The notes under the pieces: model-generated
Database searches by the model: none
The model's input: only the letters and a program-made list of their open reading frames with translations
Told to the model about the DNA's origin: nothing
Assembly (NCBI RefSeq): GCF_015352985.1
Contig: NZ_JACYXF010000009.1
Location: 124,001-188,000 of the forward strand
DNA: 64,000 bases
Origin: Noviherbaspirillum malthae
GTDB lineage: Bacteria > Pseudomonadota > Gammaproteobacteria > Burkholderiales > Burkholderiaceae_D
Direction of reading: 5' to 3'
In this document: in pieces, positions 53,475 to 62,327 of the stretch
Numbering within the stretch: the first letter of the stretch is position 1
Layout: the number at the start of each line of letters is the position of its first letter
Position numbers and translations under genes: made by a program

Positions 53475-56356
53475 GAGCAGATCCACCGCCATCCTTGTAT
53501 TCCCATGAAGCCAATGGTGCCGCCGTCGATGCCGCGGATTTCATCGGCCGCGCCTGCGACCCGGCGCGCTCGGCGGTGGTCGAGGCTTGCGCAGGCAGCG
53601 GCAAGACCTGGCTGCTGGTGTCAAGGATGCTGCGTCTCCTGCTGGCGGGCGCCGCGCCGTCGCAGCTTCTGGCCATTACCTTTACCCGCAAGGCAGCAAG
53701 GGAAATGCGCGAGCGCCTGATGCAGCTGCTGCATGAGCTTGCAGTGCAACCGGAGCCGGAAGCCTGCAGGCTGCTGCTCGAGCGCGGCGTTCCCGAATCA
53801 CGGCTGCCGGAACTCCTGCCCATGGCGCGCAAGCTCTATCAGCAGGTATTGTCGAGCCCGCAGGGCATGTCCATCGACACTTTCCATGGCTGGTTCGCCA
53901 AGCTGCTGCAGGCGTCGCCGCTGGCATCGGACGTGCCGCATCCCTACACCCTGGCCGAAAACACCGGCGAGCTGCGCAGGGAAGCCTACCTCAGGTTCAT
54001 GCAGTCGCTCGACCGGCCCGAACAGGCCGATGCGCGGCAGGCATTGTTCTCTCTGTATGAAATGGCCGGCGACCGAAACGCCCGGCAGCTGCTCGATGCC
54101 TTCATCGACAAGCGCGCCGAATGGTGGGCGGCATGCGGTATTCATTGCGCCGGCGATGCTTCGCGTCCTCTTTCCTGGCTGCATGAGCTGTGCGGAACCG
54201 ATGCCTTGCGCGATGCGCGCCTCGGCCTCTGGGACGATGTTGCGCTGATCGGGCGCATTCATGAAGTGGCCCGGCTGCTTGCGGCCGGAGGCAAGCGCAA
54301 CCGGGACAGGGCGGAGGCCATCAGGCAGGCACTCGCAGGCGATGCATCTCCCGCAGGCTTCAGCCGCCTGCTCACGCAGTTCTGCGATGAAAGGCGACAG
54401 CCGCGCGGCAATGATGCAAGGCACGGCGGACTGCAAGGTGCACTGCAAGACCGCTTCGGTCCTGACGGCGTGGAGGTCTTTCGTAATGAATTCACCGCCA
54501 TTGCGCACGCGCTGCATGCACTGGAGCGACGCGCAGGCGAACCCCGCGTACTCGCATTGAACCAGCATCTGTTCAAGCTCGGCCCGGCTTATCTTGCTCA
54601 CTACCAGGCGGTGAAGGCAGAGCAGCGGATGCTCGACTTCGGCGACCTGGAATGGCATGCCTACCGTCTGATGACCAGCGAGGAGTACGCGGCGTATCTG
54701 CAGAGCCGGCTCGATGCCCGCTACCGCCACATCCTGCTGGATGAATTTCAGGATACCAATCCGCTCCAATGGTGCATCCTGCGGGCCTGGCTCGATGCCT
54801 ATGGCGGCGATGCCGAGCCGCCGAGCGTATTCATCGTGGGTGATCCCAAGCAGTCCATCTACCGGTTTCGCCGTGCGGAGCCGCGCGTCTTTGCCGCCGC
54901 GCGGGACATGCTGGCGCACGGCGGCGCAGACGTGCTGCGGACCAGCCAGACGCGGCGCAATGCCGGTTCAATCGTCGATGTGCTGAATACCGTGTTCGCA
55001 AACAATCCGGCTTACGCACCGCATACCACCCTGAACGGGCAAAGCGGCGCGGTGTGGAGGCTGCCGCTGGCGCAGGGCGACAGGCCGGCTGCAGGTCATG
55101 CTGCCGCATCCGCTCCGATCAGGCTGCACGATCCGCTGACCGACGAGCGGCAGGAGGATGAAGACACGCGCCGGCTCAACGAGGGCAGGGCGGTGGCGTC
55201 AGCCATCTGCGCCGCGATGCAGGACATGGCACGACGCACCGGCCGTCCGGCGCGCTGGTCGGATGTGATGGTCTTGGTGAGGAAGCGCACTCACTTGAAT
55301 GCCTACGAAAATGCGTTTCGCATGGCAGGCGTTCCCTTCGTATCGGAGCAGCAAGGCGGCCTGCTTGCCTCGCTTGAAGCAGCCGACCTGATGGCGCTGC
55401 TCGATTTCCTGGTCATGCCGGCTGACAGCCTTGCGCTGGCACAGGTATTGAAAACGCCCATCTTCGGCGCGTCGGACGAGGATCTGATCCGCCTTGCACG
55501 CTGCGGCGGCGACAGCGGACGGTACTGGTGGCTGCGCCTGCAGGAATGCGCAGCCGATCCCGTCTGCACATCGCCCGCACTGCGGCGGGCGGCGGTCCTG
55601 CTGGCCGAGTGGCAGCAGGCTGCCATCAGTCTGCCCGTGCATGAACTGCTGGACCTGATCGTGCATCGGGGAGAGCTGGTGCAGCGCTATGCCGCAGCCG
55701 CAGCTCCGGCGATGCGCCCGCAGGTGACCGGCAATATCGACGCCTTCGTGGAACTCGGACTGCGCTTCGATGACCGGCCTTGTTCCAGCCTGCCGAAGTT
55801 CATACGCAGCCTGCGCCTGCTCCAGCAAGGCGAGGATGCAGAGGCACCCGCAGAAGCTGCGGTCGGCAGCATGCAGGACGCGGTGCGCATTTCCACGATT
55901 CACGGCGCCAAGGGACTGGAAGCGTCCATCGTGGCGTTGGTCGATGCCAATCACAGCCAGGTGCCGCGCGACGATGCCGGCATTCTTTGCCAATGGCCCC
56001 TGCATGCAGATGAGCCGACGCATTTCTCCTGCTACGGCCGCAGCGATGAACGCGGCGCCGCGCGCGATGCCCTGTTCGCGGAAGAGGAGCGGCTTCGGCA
56101 GCAGGAAGACTGGAATCTGCTGTACGTCGCAGCAACCCGCGCCAGTGAATTATTCATCGTCAGCGGCGTGGCCGGCCTGCGCGGCGCGTTGGCCGACGGT
56201 TGCATCGAGGGAAGCTGGTATCACCGGTTCGGGTTTGTTCCGGAAGTCGATATCGGCCCTTCAACCGCTGCGGATGATGGCAAGTCTGGAAGCGCTGGGG
56301 AATTCACACTTGCCGTGTTCGATCCTCAACCAATGCCTTTGCCGAAAAGGTCGTGA
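53471..56356 (+). CDS. UvrD/AddA-type helicase subunit
   Basis: A 961-residue superfamily 1 helicase starting at GTG within the AddB stop. Motifs in order: Walker A EACAGSGKTWLL, Ia ITFTRKAAREMRERL, II HILLDEFQDTNPLQW, III IVGDPKQSIYRFRRAE, IV TSQTRRN, V ISTIHGAKGLEASIV, VI NLLYVAATRASELF. It then ends within about 70 residues. Full-length AddA proteins are usually longer and carry a C-terminal nuclease domain, which is not present here. The nuclease of AddB may be the only one in the complex. It is convergent with wspF. Confidence 0.85.
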   Translation: MRADPPPSLYSHEANGAAVDAADFIGRACDPARSAVVEACAGSGKTWLLVSRMLRLLLAGAAPSQLLAITFTRKAAREMRERLMQLLHELAVQPEPEACRLLLERGVPESRLPELLPMARKLYQQVLSSPQGMSIDTFHGWFAKLLQASPLASDVPHPYTLAENTGELRREAYLRFMQSLDRPEQADARQALFSLYEMAGDRNARQLLDAFIDKRAEWWAACGIHCAGDASRPLSWLHELCGTDALRDARLGLWDDVALIGRIHEVARLLAAGGKRNRDRAEAIRQALAGDASPAGFSRLLTQFCDERRQPRGNDARHGGLQGALQDRFGPDGVEVFRNEFTAIAHALHALERRAGEPRVLALNQHLFKLGPAYLAHYQAVKAEQRMLDFGDLEWHAYRLMTSEEYAAYLQSRLDARYRHILLDEFQDTNPLQWCILRAWLDAYGGDAEPPSVFIVGDPKQSIYRFRRAEPRVFAAARDMLAHGGADVLRTSQTRRNAGSIVDVLNTVFANNPAYAPHTTLNGQSGAVWRLPLAQGDRPAAGHAAASAPIRLHDPLTDERQEDEDTRRLNEGRAVASAICAAMQDMARRTGRPARWSDVMVLVRKRTHLNAYENAFRMAGVPFVSEQQGGLLASLEAADLMALLDFLVMPADSLALAQVLKTPIFGASDEDLIRLARCGGDSGRYWWLRLQECAADPVCTSPALRRAAVLLAEWQQAAISLPVHELLDLIVHRGELVQRYAAAAAPAMRPQVTGNIDAFVELGLRFDDRPCSSLPKFIRSLRLLQQGEDAEAPAEAAVGSMQDAVRISTIHGAKGLEASIVALVDANHSQVPRDDAGILCQWPLHADEPTHFSCYGRSDERGAARDALFAEEERLRQQEDWNLLYVAATRASELFIVSGVAGLRGALADGCIEGSWYHRFGFVPEVDIGPSTAADDGKSGSAGEFTLAVFDPQPMPLPKRS

Positions 56357-56399
56357 ATGCCGTGCCGACTGCCGGTGACGGAGGCCTGCGGCGGTTCGA

Positions 56400-57422
56400 T
56401 CAAGCTTGAACGTCGGTGCGCTGCTTCAACACCCCCGCGATCCTCTCCAGCGGCAGCACCATTTCAGCCGCCTCGATCTCTGCCGCCGCGCGCGGCATGC
56501 CGTACACCGCGCTGCTGGCCTGATCCTGCGTGATGGTCAGCATGCCGGCGGAGCGCATGGCGAGCAGTCCTTCCGCCCCGTCGCGTCCCATGCCGGTCAG
56601 CAGCACGCCGATGGCAGGGCCGAGCCAGTACCGCGCCACGCAGCGGAAGAACACGTCGACCGAAGGCCGATAGGGATAGTCGCGCGGGTGGGCGATGTAG
56701 TTCAGCTTGTGATGGGTGTCGAGCACGAGATGGTCGTTCGTCTTGGCCATGTAGATGCGCCCGCGTTCGAGACGCATCTGCGGCTCGATCACCGTGATCG
56801 TACGCTTTGTCTGTTCGCCGAGCCACTTGGCGAAACTGTCGGTGAAGTTCTCGTCGATGTGCTGGACGATGACGACGGAGCAGTCCTCGGGCGGCTTCCA
56901 TTGACCCAGGATGTGGGCGAGCGCCACAGGTCCTCCGGTTGATGAGCCGATGGCCACCAGGGTGCGCGGCCCGGTGCTCGCGTCCGGCGTGTCGTTGACC
57001 GGGACGGCCGCTCTCGACGACGGATTCTTGTCGGCTGCAATCAGCTTGCCGATGGTGCGTATCTTTGCCAGCAGGGCGCTGTCGGTGCCCGGCTTGCCGG
57101 TAATGACCGGCGTTGCGGTGACGTCGAGCGCGCCGGCGCCGAGCGCGCGGAATACCAGGCCGGTATTGTCTTCGGGAGAGGCGGTGACGAGCAGGATCGC
57201 GCAGGGAGTGTCCTGCATGATGCGGCGCGTGGTCTCCACCCCGTCCATGCCCGGCATGAGCAGATCCATCAGGATGAGGTCGGGCCTGGTCTGCCGGCAG
57301 AACTGCAGCGCCTGTTCGCCGTCGCGCGCTACCCAGATCACCTGGTGTTCGGCGGTCTGCGCAATCATCCTGCGCAGCGCTTCGCCGATCAGCACCACAT
57401 CGTTGACGATGGCTATTCTCAT
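56400..57422 (-). CDS. wspF: Chemoreceptor methylesterase WspF (CheB-type)
   Basis: A 340-residue protein: a receiver domain (1-120, phosphoacceptor Asp in LILMDLLMPGMDG) and a CheB methylesterase domain (about 150-335) with catalytic Ser in AIGSSTGGPVAL, His in VIVQHIDENF and Asp in LTGMGRDGAEGL. It removes methyl groups from WspA and so resets the system. It is the last Wsp gene in the operon, and its start overlaps the wspE stop (ATGA). Normally wspR follows; here the next gene is the convergent helicase. Confidence 0.9.
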   Translation of the reverse strand: MRIAIVNDVVLIGEALRRMIAQTAEHQVIWVARDGEQALQFCRQTRPDLILMDLLMPGMDGVETTRRIMQDTPCAILLVTASPEDNTGLVFRALGAGALDVTATPVITGKPGTDSALLAKIRTIGKLIAADKNPSSRAAVPVNDTPDASTGPRTLVAIGSSTGGPVALAHILGQWKPPEDCSVVIVQHIDENFTDSFAKWLGEQTKRTITVIEPQMRLERGRIYMAKTNDHLVLDTHHKLNYIAHPRDYPYRPSVDVFFRCVARYWLGPAIGVLLTGMGRDGAEGLLAMRSAGMLTITQDQASSAVYGMPRAAAEIEAAEMVLPLERIAGVLKQRTDVQA

Positions 57423-59800
57423 GCGCTTTCTCCGATCAGGTCGATCACGGCATCGATCAGCGTCTCGTCATGGAAACTGCCCTTGGCCAGGTAATAGTCG
57501 GCACCGGCCTCGATGCCGCGAGAGCGGTCTTCCGGCCTGTCCTTGTAGGACACGATCATCACCGGAATGCGCCGCAGCTGCTCATCCTTCTTGATCAGCA
57601 TCACCAGCTCGATGCCGTCCATGCGCGGCATATCCACATCGGTGATGACGAGATCGTAACGCTGGCTGCGCACCGCGTTCCAGCCGTCCATGCCGTCGAC
57701 CGCGACATCGACCTCGTAGCCGCGCGAGGCCAGCAGCTTGCGCTCCACTTCGCGCACCGTCAGCGAGTCGTCCACCACCAGTACGCGTCTTGCGGCGGAA
57801 CGTGCCTTCTCCGGCAGACCCTCCAGGCGGCGCAGCGCACCTGTCTGCGCCAGGCGGGCAATGCCGGCCAATACGTCGTCGATATCGAGGATGAGCACCG
57901 GAGATCCGTCGTCGAGCAATGCGGCCGCAGAAACGGATTTCACCTTGCCGAACATGTCTTCTATCGGCTGCACCGCCAGGCTGGCCTCTCCGCGTATCGC
58001 ATCGACAGCCAGCGCGTGTCTTTGCTGCGAGGAGCCGATGACGACCACCGGCAGGGCGCCGTCCGCGATGGCGGCGCTCCCGACTTCGAGCAGCTGGGCG
58101 GCTGACACCAGCCCGACATGCTCATGGCCCAGCGCGAAGAACTGTTTGTCCTCAAGGGTATGGATGTCTTCGCGAGCGATGCGCATGATGCGCTCGATCT
58201 TGGTCACCGGCACCGCATAGGCTTCGCCGCCGATGTCGATCACGATGGCGCGCACGATCGATTGCGACAGCGGCAGCGTGATCGTCGTGCGGAATCCCTT
58301 TCCCGGTTCGCTCTCCAGCCGCACCGTGCCGTTGAGCTGCCTCACGGTGACCTGCACGACGTCCAGGCCAACGCCGCGCCCCGACACCTCGCCCGCGGTA
58401 TCGCGCAGGCTGAATGCCGGCAGCAGCAGGAATTCGAGCAGTTCCGCGGCGCTCATCTCCGCAGCCATCGTTTCATTCGCCATGCGCCGCTCGATCACCT
58501 TGGCACGAATTTTTTCCAGGTCGACGCCCTGGCCGTCGTCGCTGACCACTACGGTCAGCATGCCGGCGCTGTGCCGCGCTTCGAGCCGGATGACTCCCTG
58601 TACAGGCTTGCCGGCCGCCGCGCGCGCCTGCGGCATTTCCATGCCGTGGTCGATGGCGTTGCGCAGGATCTGGTTGAGCGGGGTTTCCATGCGCGCCAGG
58701 ATATCGCGGTCGACCATGGTGTCGAGCCCGGCAATCTCCAGTCTCACTTCCTTGCCGAGGCTGCGCCCGAGATCGCGCACCATGCGGGGAAATGCGCCCA
58801 CGCCGTCTCGGAAAGGCCGCATGCGCAGCGCAAGCACTTCGTCCAGCATGGCCTGCGACACGCCGAGCAGCCGCCGCTCGTAGGCTTCCAGTTCGGCAAG
58901 CTGTTCCACCAGCGTCTGCCGCAGCGGCTTGATGCTCTGCTGCACGGCGAACCATCGTTCCCGCGTCAGCTCGTCCATCTCGGAGGGGGGCAGGGCTTCA
59001 TTGAGAAGGTCGAAGGCGGCGCTCATGTCCTGCTGCTGTTTCTTCAGGCGCTGCATCGTTTGCAGATGTGGCCGGAGCGCGTGGGCCGCGACACGGGATT
59101 CGCCCGCCAGCGAGAGCAGGCGGTCAAAGCTGCGCGCACTGACCTTGAGGAACTGCTCGTCGGCGGTCAGTGCCGGCTCCGGCACAGTTGGCACAGTTGG
59201 CACAGCTGGCGCAGGGGCGCCGGGCACGTCGACTTCGGCAAGGGGCATGTCTCGAACGGATGGCTGCGCCGGGGAAACGATGTCCTGCGCAGGCGCGGCG
59301 GGCGTTTCTGCGGCAACAGCCGGCGCCTGGATTTCCGGAGGCACGGCCGGCACAGCGCTGGACTGCGCCTCGTTCAGTTTGCCGGCGTCGGCAGCCTCAT
59401 ACAGATTGACGAGAAGAGTGCCGATCTGAAGCTTGTTCTGTTCCAGCCAGGCGGGCGCCGATTCTTCACTTAGGGACGCGATGCGGGTAATGAGATCGAC
59501 GCCGGCAAGCAGGCGGTCCAGCCTTGCCCGGTTCAGGCGCAGGCGGCCCTTCTGCGCGCCGACGAAGCAGTCTTCCATGACATGAGCGAGACGCTCGACC
59601 GCTTCGATATTGACGATGCGCGCCGCTCCCTTGAGCGAGTGTGCGGCGCGCATGAGCACCTCGAGCGTCTTCGTGTCGTCAGGATTGCTTTCAAGCGCAA
59701 GCAGTCCCGATGTCAGCACCTGTACCTGGCCTTCGGCCTCGGTGCGAAACAGAGCCTGCAGCGACATGCCGCTGTAGTCGTCCGTCATGCCGCCGGTCAT
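57419..59800 (-). CDS. wspE: Hybrid histidine kinase WspE (CheA-type with receiver)
   Basis: A 793-residue kinase. An HPt domain carries His54 in MRAAHSLKGAARIV. A Pro/Ala-rich linker follows (about 160-210, including a VPTVPTVPE-type 9-nt repeat run), then dimerisation and ATPase domains (N-box NAIDHGMEMP), a CheW-like domain (about 500-640) and a C-terminal receiver (about 665-790, Asp in LVITDVDMPRMDG). It passes phosphate to response regulators on signals from WspA. Overlaps both neighbours by ATGA junctions. Confidence 0.92.
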   Translation of the reverse strand: MTGGMTDDYSGMSLQALFRTEAEGQVQVLTSGLLALESNPDDTKTLEVLMRAAHSLKGAARIVNIEAVERLAHVMEDCFVGAQKGRLRLNRARLDRLLAGVDLITRIASLSEESAPAWLEQNKLQIGTLLVNLYEAADAGKLNEAQSSAVPAVPPEIQAPAVAAETPAAPAQDIVSPAQPSVRDMPLAEVDVPGAPAPAVPTVPTVPEPALTADEQFLKVSARSFDRLLSLAGESRVAAHALRPHLQTMQRLKKQQQDMSAAFDLLNEALPPSEMDELTRERWFAVQQSIKPLRQTLVEQLAELEAYERRLLGVSQAMLDEVLALRMRPFRDGVGAFPRMVRDLGRSLGKEVRLEIAGLDTMVDRDILARMETPLNQILRNAIDHGMEMPQARAAAGKPVQGVIRLEARHSAGMLTVVVSDDGQGVDLEKIRAKVIERRMANETMAAEMSAAELLEFLLLPAFSLRDTAGEVSGRGVGLDVVQVTVRQLNGTVRLESEPGKGFRTTITLPLSQSIVRAIVIDIGGEAYAVPVTKIERIMRIAREDIHTLEDKQFFALGHEHVGLVSAAQLLEVGSAAIADGALPVVVIGSSQQRHALAVDAIRGEASLAVQPIEDMFGKVKSVSAAALLDDGSPVLILDIDDVLAGIARLAQTGALRRLEGLPEKARSAARRVLVVDDSLTVREVERKLLASRGYEVDVAVDGMDGWNAVRSQRYDLVITDVDMPRMDGIELVMLIKKDEQLRRIPVMIVSYKDRPEDRSRGIEAGADYYLAKGSFHDETLIDAVIDLIGESA
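59181..59207. repeat. 9-nt tandem repeat inside wspE
   Basis: ggcacagtt, ggcacagtt, ggcacagct, encoding part of the VPTVPTVP linker of the kinase. Confidence 0.7.
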
Positions 59801-60474
59801 CGCAGCGCTCCGTTGAGCTGATGGCCGATCAATTCTTCATCGAGATAGCCGATGCGCTGTTCGCCGACGACCAGCAGGCCTCGCATGTACCGGTGGCGCG
59901 ACTCGACCAGCGTCGCCGGCAGCGGCTGCAGGTCTTCGGCCGAGTGGCGGTGTATGCCCTGCAGATCGTCCACCGGCAGGGCGAGCGCATGCCTGCCGAA
60001 CTGCATCAGCAGCAGGCGCGGGTATACCCGCTGGCCGGGAAGCGCCGCCGGATCCTCTGCCGTTATGCCAAGCAGCGCGGCGAGCGACAGGCAGGGATAG
60101 ATGCGGCCCTGGATGCCGACGATGCCAAGCAAGGGACCGGTGTTCCGGTGGGGAAGGCGGTGCGGAGATCGCGGTTCCGCGACGGTCAGCGCCAGATGCG
60201 TCGGCAAGGCTAGCCATTCGCGGCCGATGCGGAATACCAGCGCTGACTGGTCTGCAAGCTTCTGCTCGGCCGGCGGGCTGGCAAAGCTGGCAGCCCATTC
60301 CTGCAGGTAATCCTGCGGCAGCGGCCTTTGCATGACTCCTGCGGCCGCTGAAGAATAAACATCGCAGTGACGGCAGTGACCGTGATCGCCGAGGCGCTCG
60401 CAGCTGCGGTCGCCGCGCGTGCCGATACGGTTCCAGCAACTGGTCTCCGAAGCATTCATGTCGGGGTGGTTCAT
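59797..60474 (-). CDS. wspD: CheW-type scaffold WspD
   Basis: A 225-residue CheW-domain protein from the ATG of MNHPDMNASE. Before the CheW fold lies a Cys-rich lead (CWNRIGTRGDRSCERLG, then CRHCDVYS) typical of WspD and suggestive of a metal knuckle. It links receptor and kinase. Both ends overlap neighbours (ATGA). A longer in-frame start lies within wspC and is not used. Confidence 0.88.
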   Translation of the reverse strand: MNHPDMNASETSCWNRIGTRGDRSCERLGDHGHCRHCDVYSSAAAGVMQRPLPQDYLQEWAASFASPPAEQKLADQSALVFRIGREWLALPTHLALTVAEPRSPHRLPHRNTGPLLGIVGIQGRIYPCLSLAALLGITAEDPAALPGQRVYPRLLLMQFGRHALALPVDDLQGIHRHSAEDLQPLPATLVESRHRYMRGLLVVGEQRIGYLDEELIGHQLNGALR

Positions 60475-61763
60475 GATTTGTCTCGCATGGCGGAGCGGCG
60501 CTCGAATACGCGTGCGGCCCTTTGCCTGTAGCGCTCGGCGGAAGCGGCATCGCCATCCTGTTCGGCGAGCAGAGCGAGATGGCACAAGGCGTCGTAGTGA
60601 TCCGGTGCAAGGTAGACGGCGCGCCGGAGATGCTCGGCGGCCGCCCCTGCGTCGCTCTGCCGTTCAAGCAGCAGCCCCAGCATGAAATAGGCTTCCGCGC
60701 AGTCGGGCGCCGATTGAAGGCATTGCCGGTAGATCCGCTCGGCCTCCTGCAGATTGCCGGCGTCGGCAGCCTCGCGTGCCTGGAGCAGACCCGTCTGCAA
60801 TTCCGCTTTCGAGTCCGCTTTCAGACTCGATGCGAGCGCCGTGGAAGGCGCAACACGAGGCATCGGTTGCGGGCGAGAATCCAGGGTCTGCGGCAAGGAA
60901 TGCTTTCGCTCCTTGCGCTTTACTGCGATTGGTGGACTATCAACCGCGATGGACGGCGCAGATGCGTCAGCCTTGCTTGCCTTGATAAGCGCGAATGCCT
61001 TGGGAAACGGCGCCGCGGCGAAACCGTGCTGTACGAAGGCATTGGTTTCCGCATAGCCGGACAGCAGCAGGCCGTCGTCACGCAGCAGGCTCCTCAATTT
61101 GGCAGCGGCATTGCGCTGCGTGGCTTCGTCGAAATAAATCAGCAGATTTCGGCAGAATATGATGTCGAACTGTTCGGTGTGCGCGCCTTGTGCCTCTTGT
61201 TTCAGGGTCAGCAGGTTAGCGCAGCGGAAGCTGACGGCGTCAAGGATGTCTTCCCGCAATTGATAGCCTTCACCCTGTTCGGTGCGGCGAAAATATCTTT
61301 CGCGGAATGCGAGGTCTTTGGTGCGGAAGGCATTGCGGTGATAGAGGCCGCGTTGCGCGCGCTTGATCGCGCCCCGGCTTACGTCGATGGCTTCAATGAC
61401 GACGTCATCCCGGGCAATGCCCGCTTCGGCCAGCGCAATCGCCATCGAATACGGTTCTTCCCCGGTCGCGCACGGAATGCTCAGCAGCCGCACCGGACGG
61501 CGCCCCTTGCGAATCTGCCCGGCAACGAAGGCCGTTGCGGCGGCGAACGCATCGACATCACGGAAGAACCAGGTCTCCGGAACCACGATCTGGTCAATCA
61601 GCGCCGACAGTTCCTGCGAATCGCCCAAGGCATGGAGCGCATAGAGGTTGGGATCATCCTCGCCCGCCTCGCGCATTCGCCTGCGCACTGCATGTTCGAC
61701 AGCGTCCTTTGCGAGCTTCATGCCGGTTTCGATCCGAAGGCGGTTGTACAAGGCGTGCATCAT
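60471..61763 (-). CDS. wspC: Receptor methyltransferase WspC (CheR-type with TPR)
   Basis: A 430-residue protein: a CheR SAM-dependent methyltransferase domain (1-265; SIPCATGEEPYSMAIALAEAG and DIIFCRNLLIYFD), a basic/Pro linker, and a C-terminal TPR pair (about 320-420, LQEAERIYRQCLQSAPDCAEAY). It methylates glutamates of WspA. The TPR tail is characteristic of WspC rather than chemotaxis CheR. Confidence 0.92.
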   Translation of the reverse strand: MMHALYNRLRIETGMKLAKDAVEHAVRRRMREAGEDDPNLYALHALGDSQELSALIDQIVVPETWFFRDVDAFAAATAFVAGQIRKGRRPVRLLSIPCATGEEPYSMAIALAEAGIARDDVVIEAIDVSRGAIKRAQRGLYHRNAFRTKDLAFRERYFRRTEQGEGYQLREDILDAVSFRCANLLTLKQEAQGAHTEQFDIIFCRNLLIYFDEATQRNAAAKLRSLLRDDGLLLSGYAETNAFVQHGFAAAPFPKAFALIKASKADASAPSIAVDSPPIAVKRKERKHSLPQTLDSRPQPMPRVAPSTALASSLKADSKAELQTGLLQAREAADAGNLQEAERIYRQCLQSAPDCAEAYFMLGLLLERQSDAGAAAEHLRRAVYLAPDHYDALCHLALLAEQDGDAASAERYRQRAARVFERRSAMRDKS

Positions 61764-62227
61764 GCGGCGAACTCTCCGTTATCCGGGAACAGAATGCTGC
61801 GCACTTCGTCCGTCAGCAGTCGTTCCGCACCGATGAGCTGCACGATGCGGCCGCCGTGCGTTGCCACCTTTCCAAGATAGGGGGCGCCTTCATTGTCGAC
61901 GCCGGCCTCGGCCAGTTGCTCCGGGGCGAGGGAGATGATGCCTTCCACTTTCTCGGCGATCAGTCCAAGCGAATGCATGCACCCCTCGCGCGGCGCATAG
62001 TCGACCAGCAGGATGCGCGTGTCGAAGCGGGCTTCATGCGGCCGTCCGCACGCGAGCCGGCAAAGGTCGATCACCGGAATGGCCTGTCCATGCAGGTTCA
62101 TCAGGCCGGCAACGAAAGAGGGCGCCTGCGGCAGGGCTTTCAATTCCATCAGCGGCAGCACGCGCGCGATGCCGGAGGTCGGCAGCGCATAGCTGTCCTT
62201 GTCGAGATGAAAGATCAGAAACTGCAT
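61760..62227 (-). CDS. wspB: CheW-type scaffold WspB
   Basis: A 155-residue single CheW domain (LIFHLDKDSYALPTSGI at the start, LMNLHGQAIPVIDLCRLAC in the middle). It couples WspA to WspE. It begins 100 bases after wspA and overlaps wspC (ATGA). Confidence 0.9.
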   Translation of the reverse strand: MQFLIFHLDKDSYALPTSGIARVLPLMELKALPQAPSFVAGLMNLHGQAIPVIDLCRLACGRPHEARFDTRILLVDYAPREGCMHSLGLIAEKVEGIISLAPEQLAEAGVDNEGAPYLGKVATHGGRIVQLIGAERLLTDEVRSILFPDNGEFAA

Positions 62228-62327
62228 GGCGTCTCGCGTGACGGTATTCCGGTACGGTGTCCTGGCGGCGCGCGGTGACTGCAGGCGCTCCGCTGTTCCT
62301 CAAGTGTTTCTCAAGTTTCTCGCTGTG

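Noticed and set aside
60363..60390. Period-9 look-alike in wspD (cgcagtgac-type units)
   Set aside because: It encodes the conserved Cys/His lead of WspD, so the periodicity is probably protein-driven.
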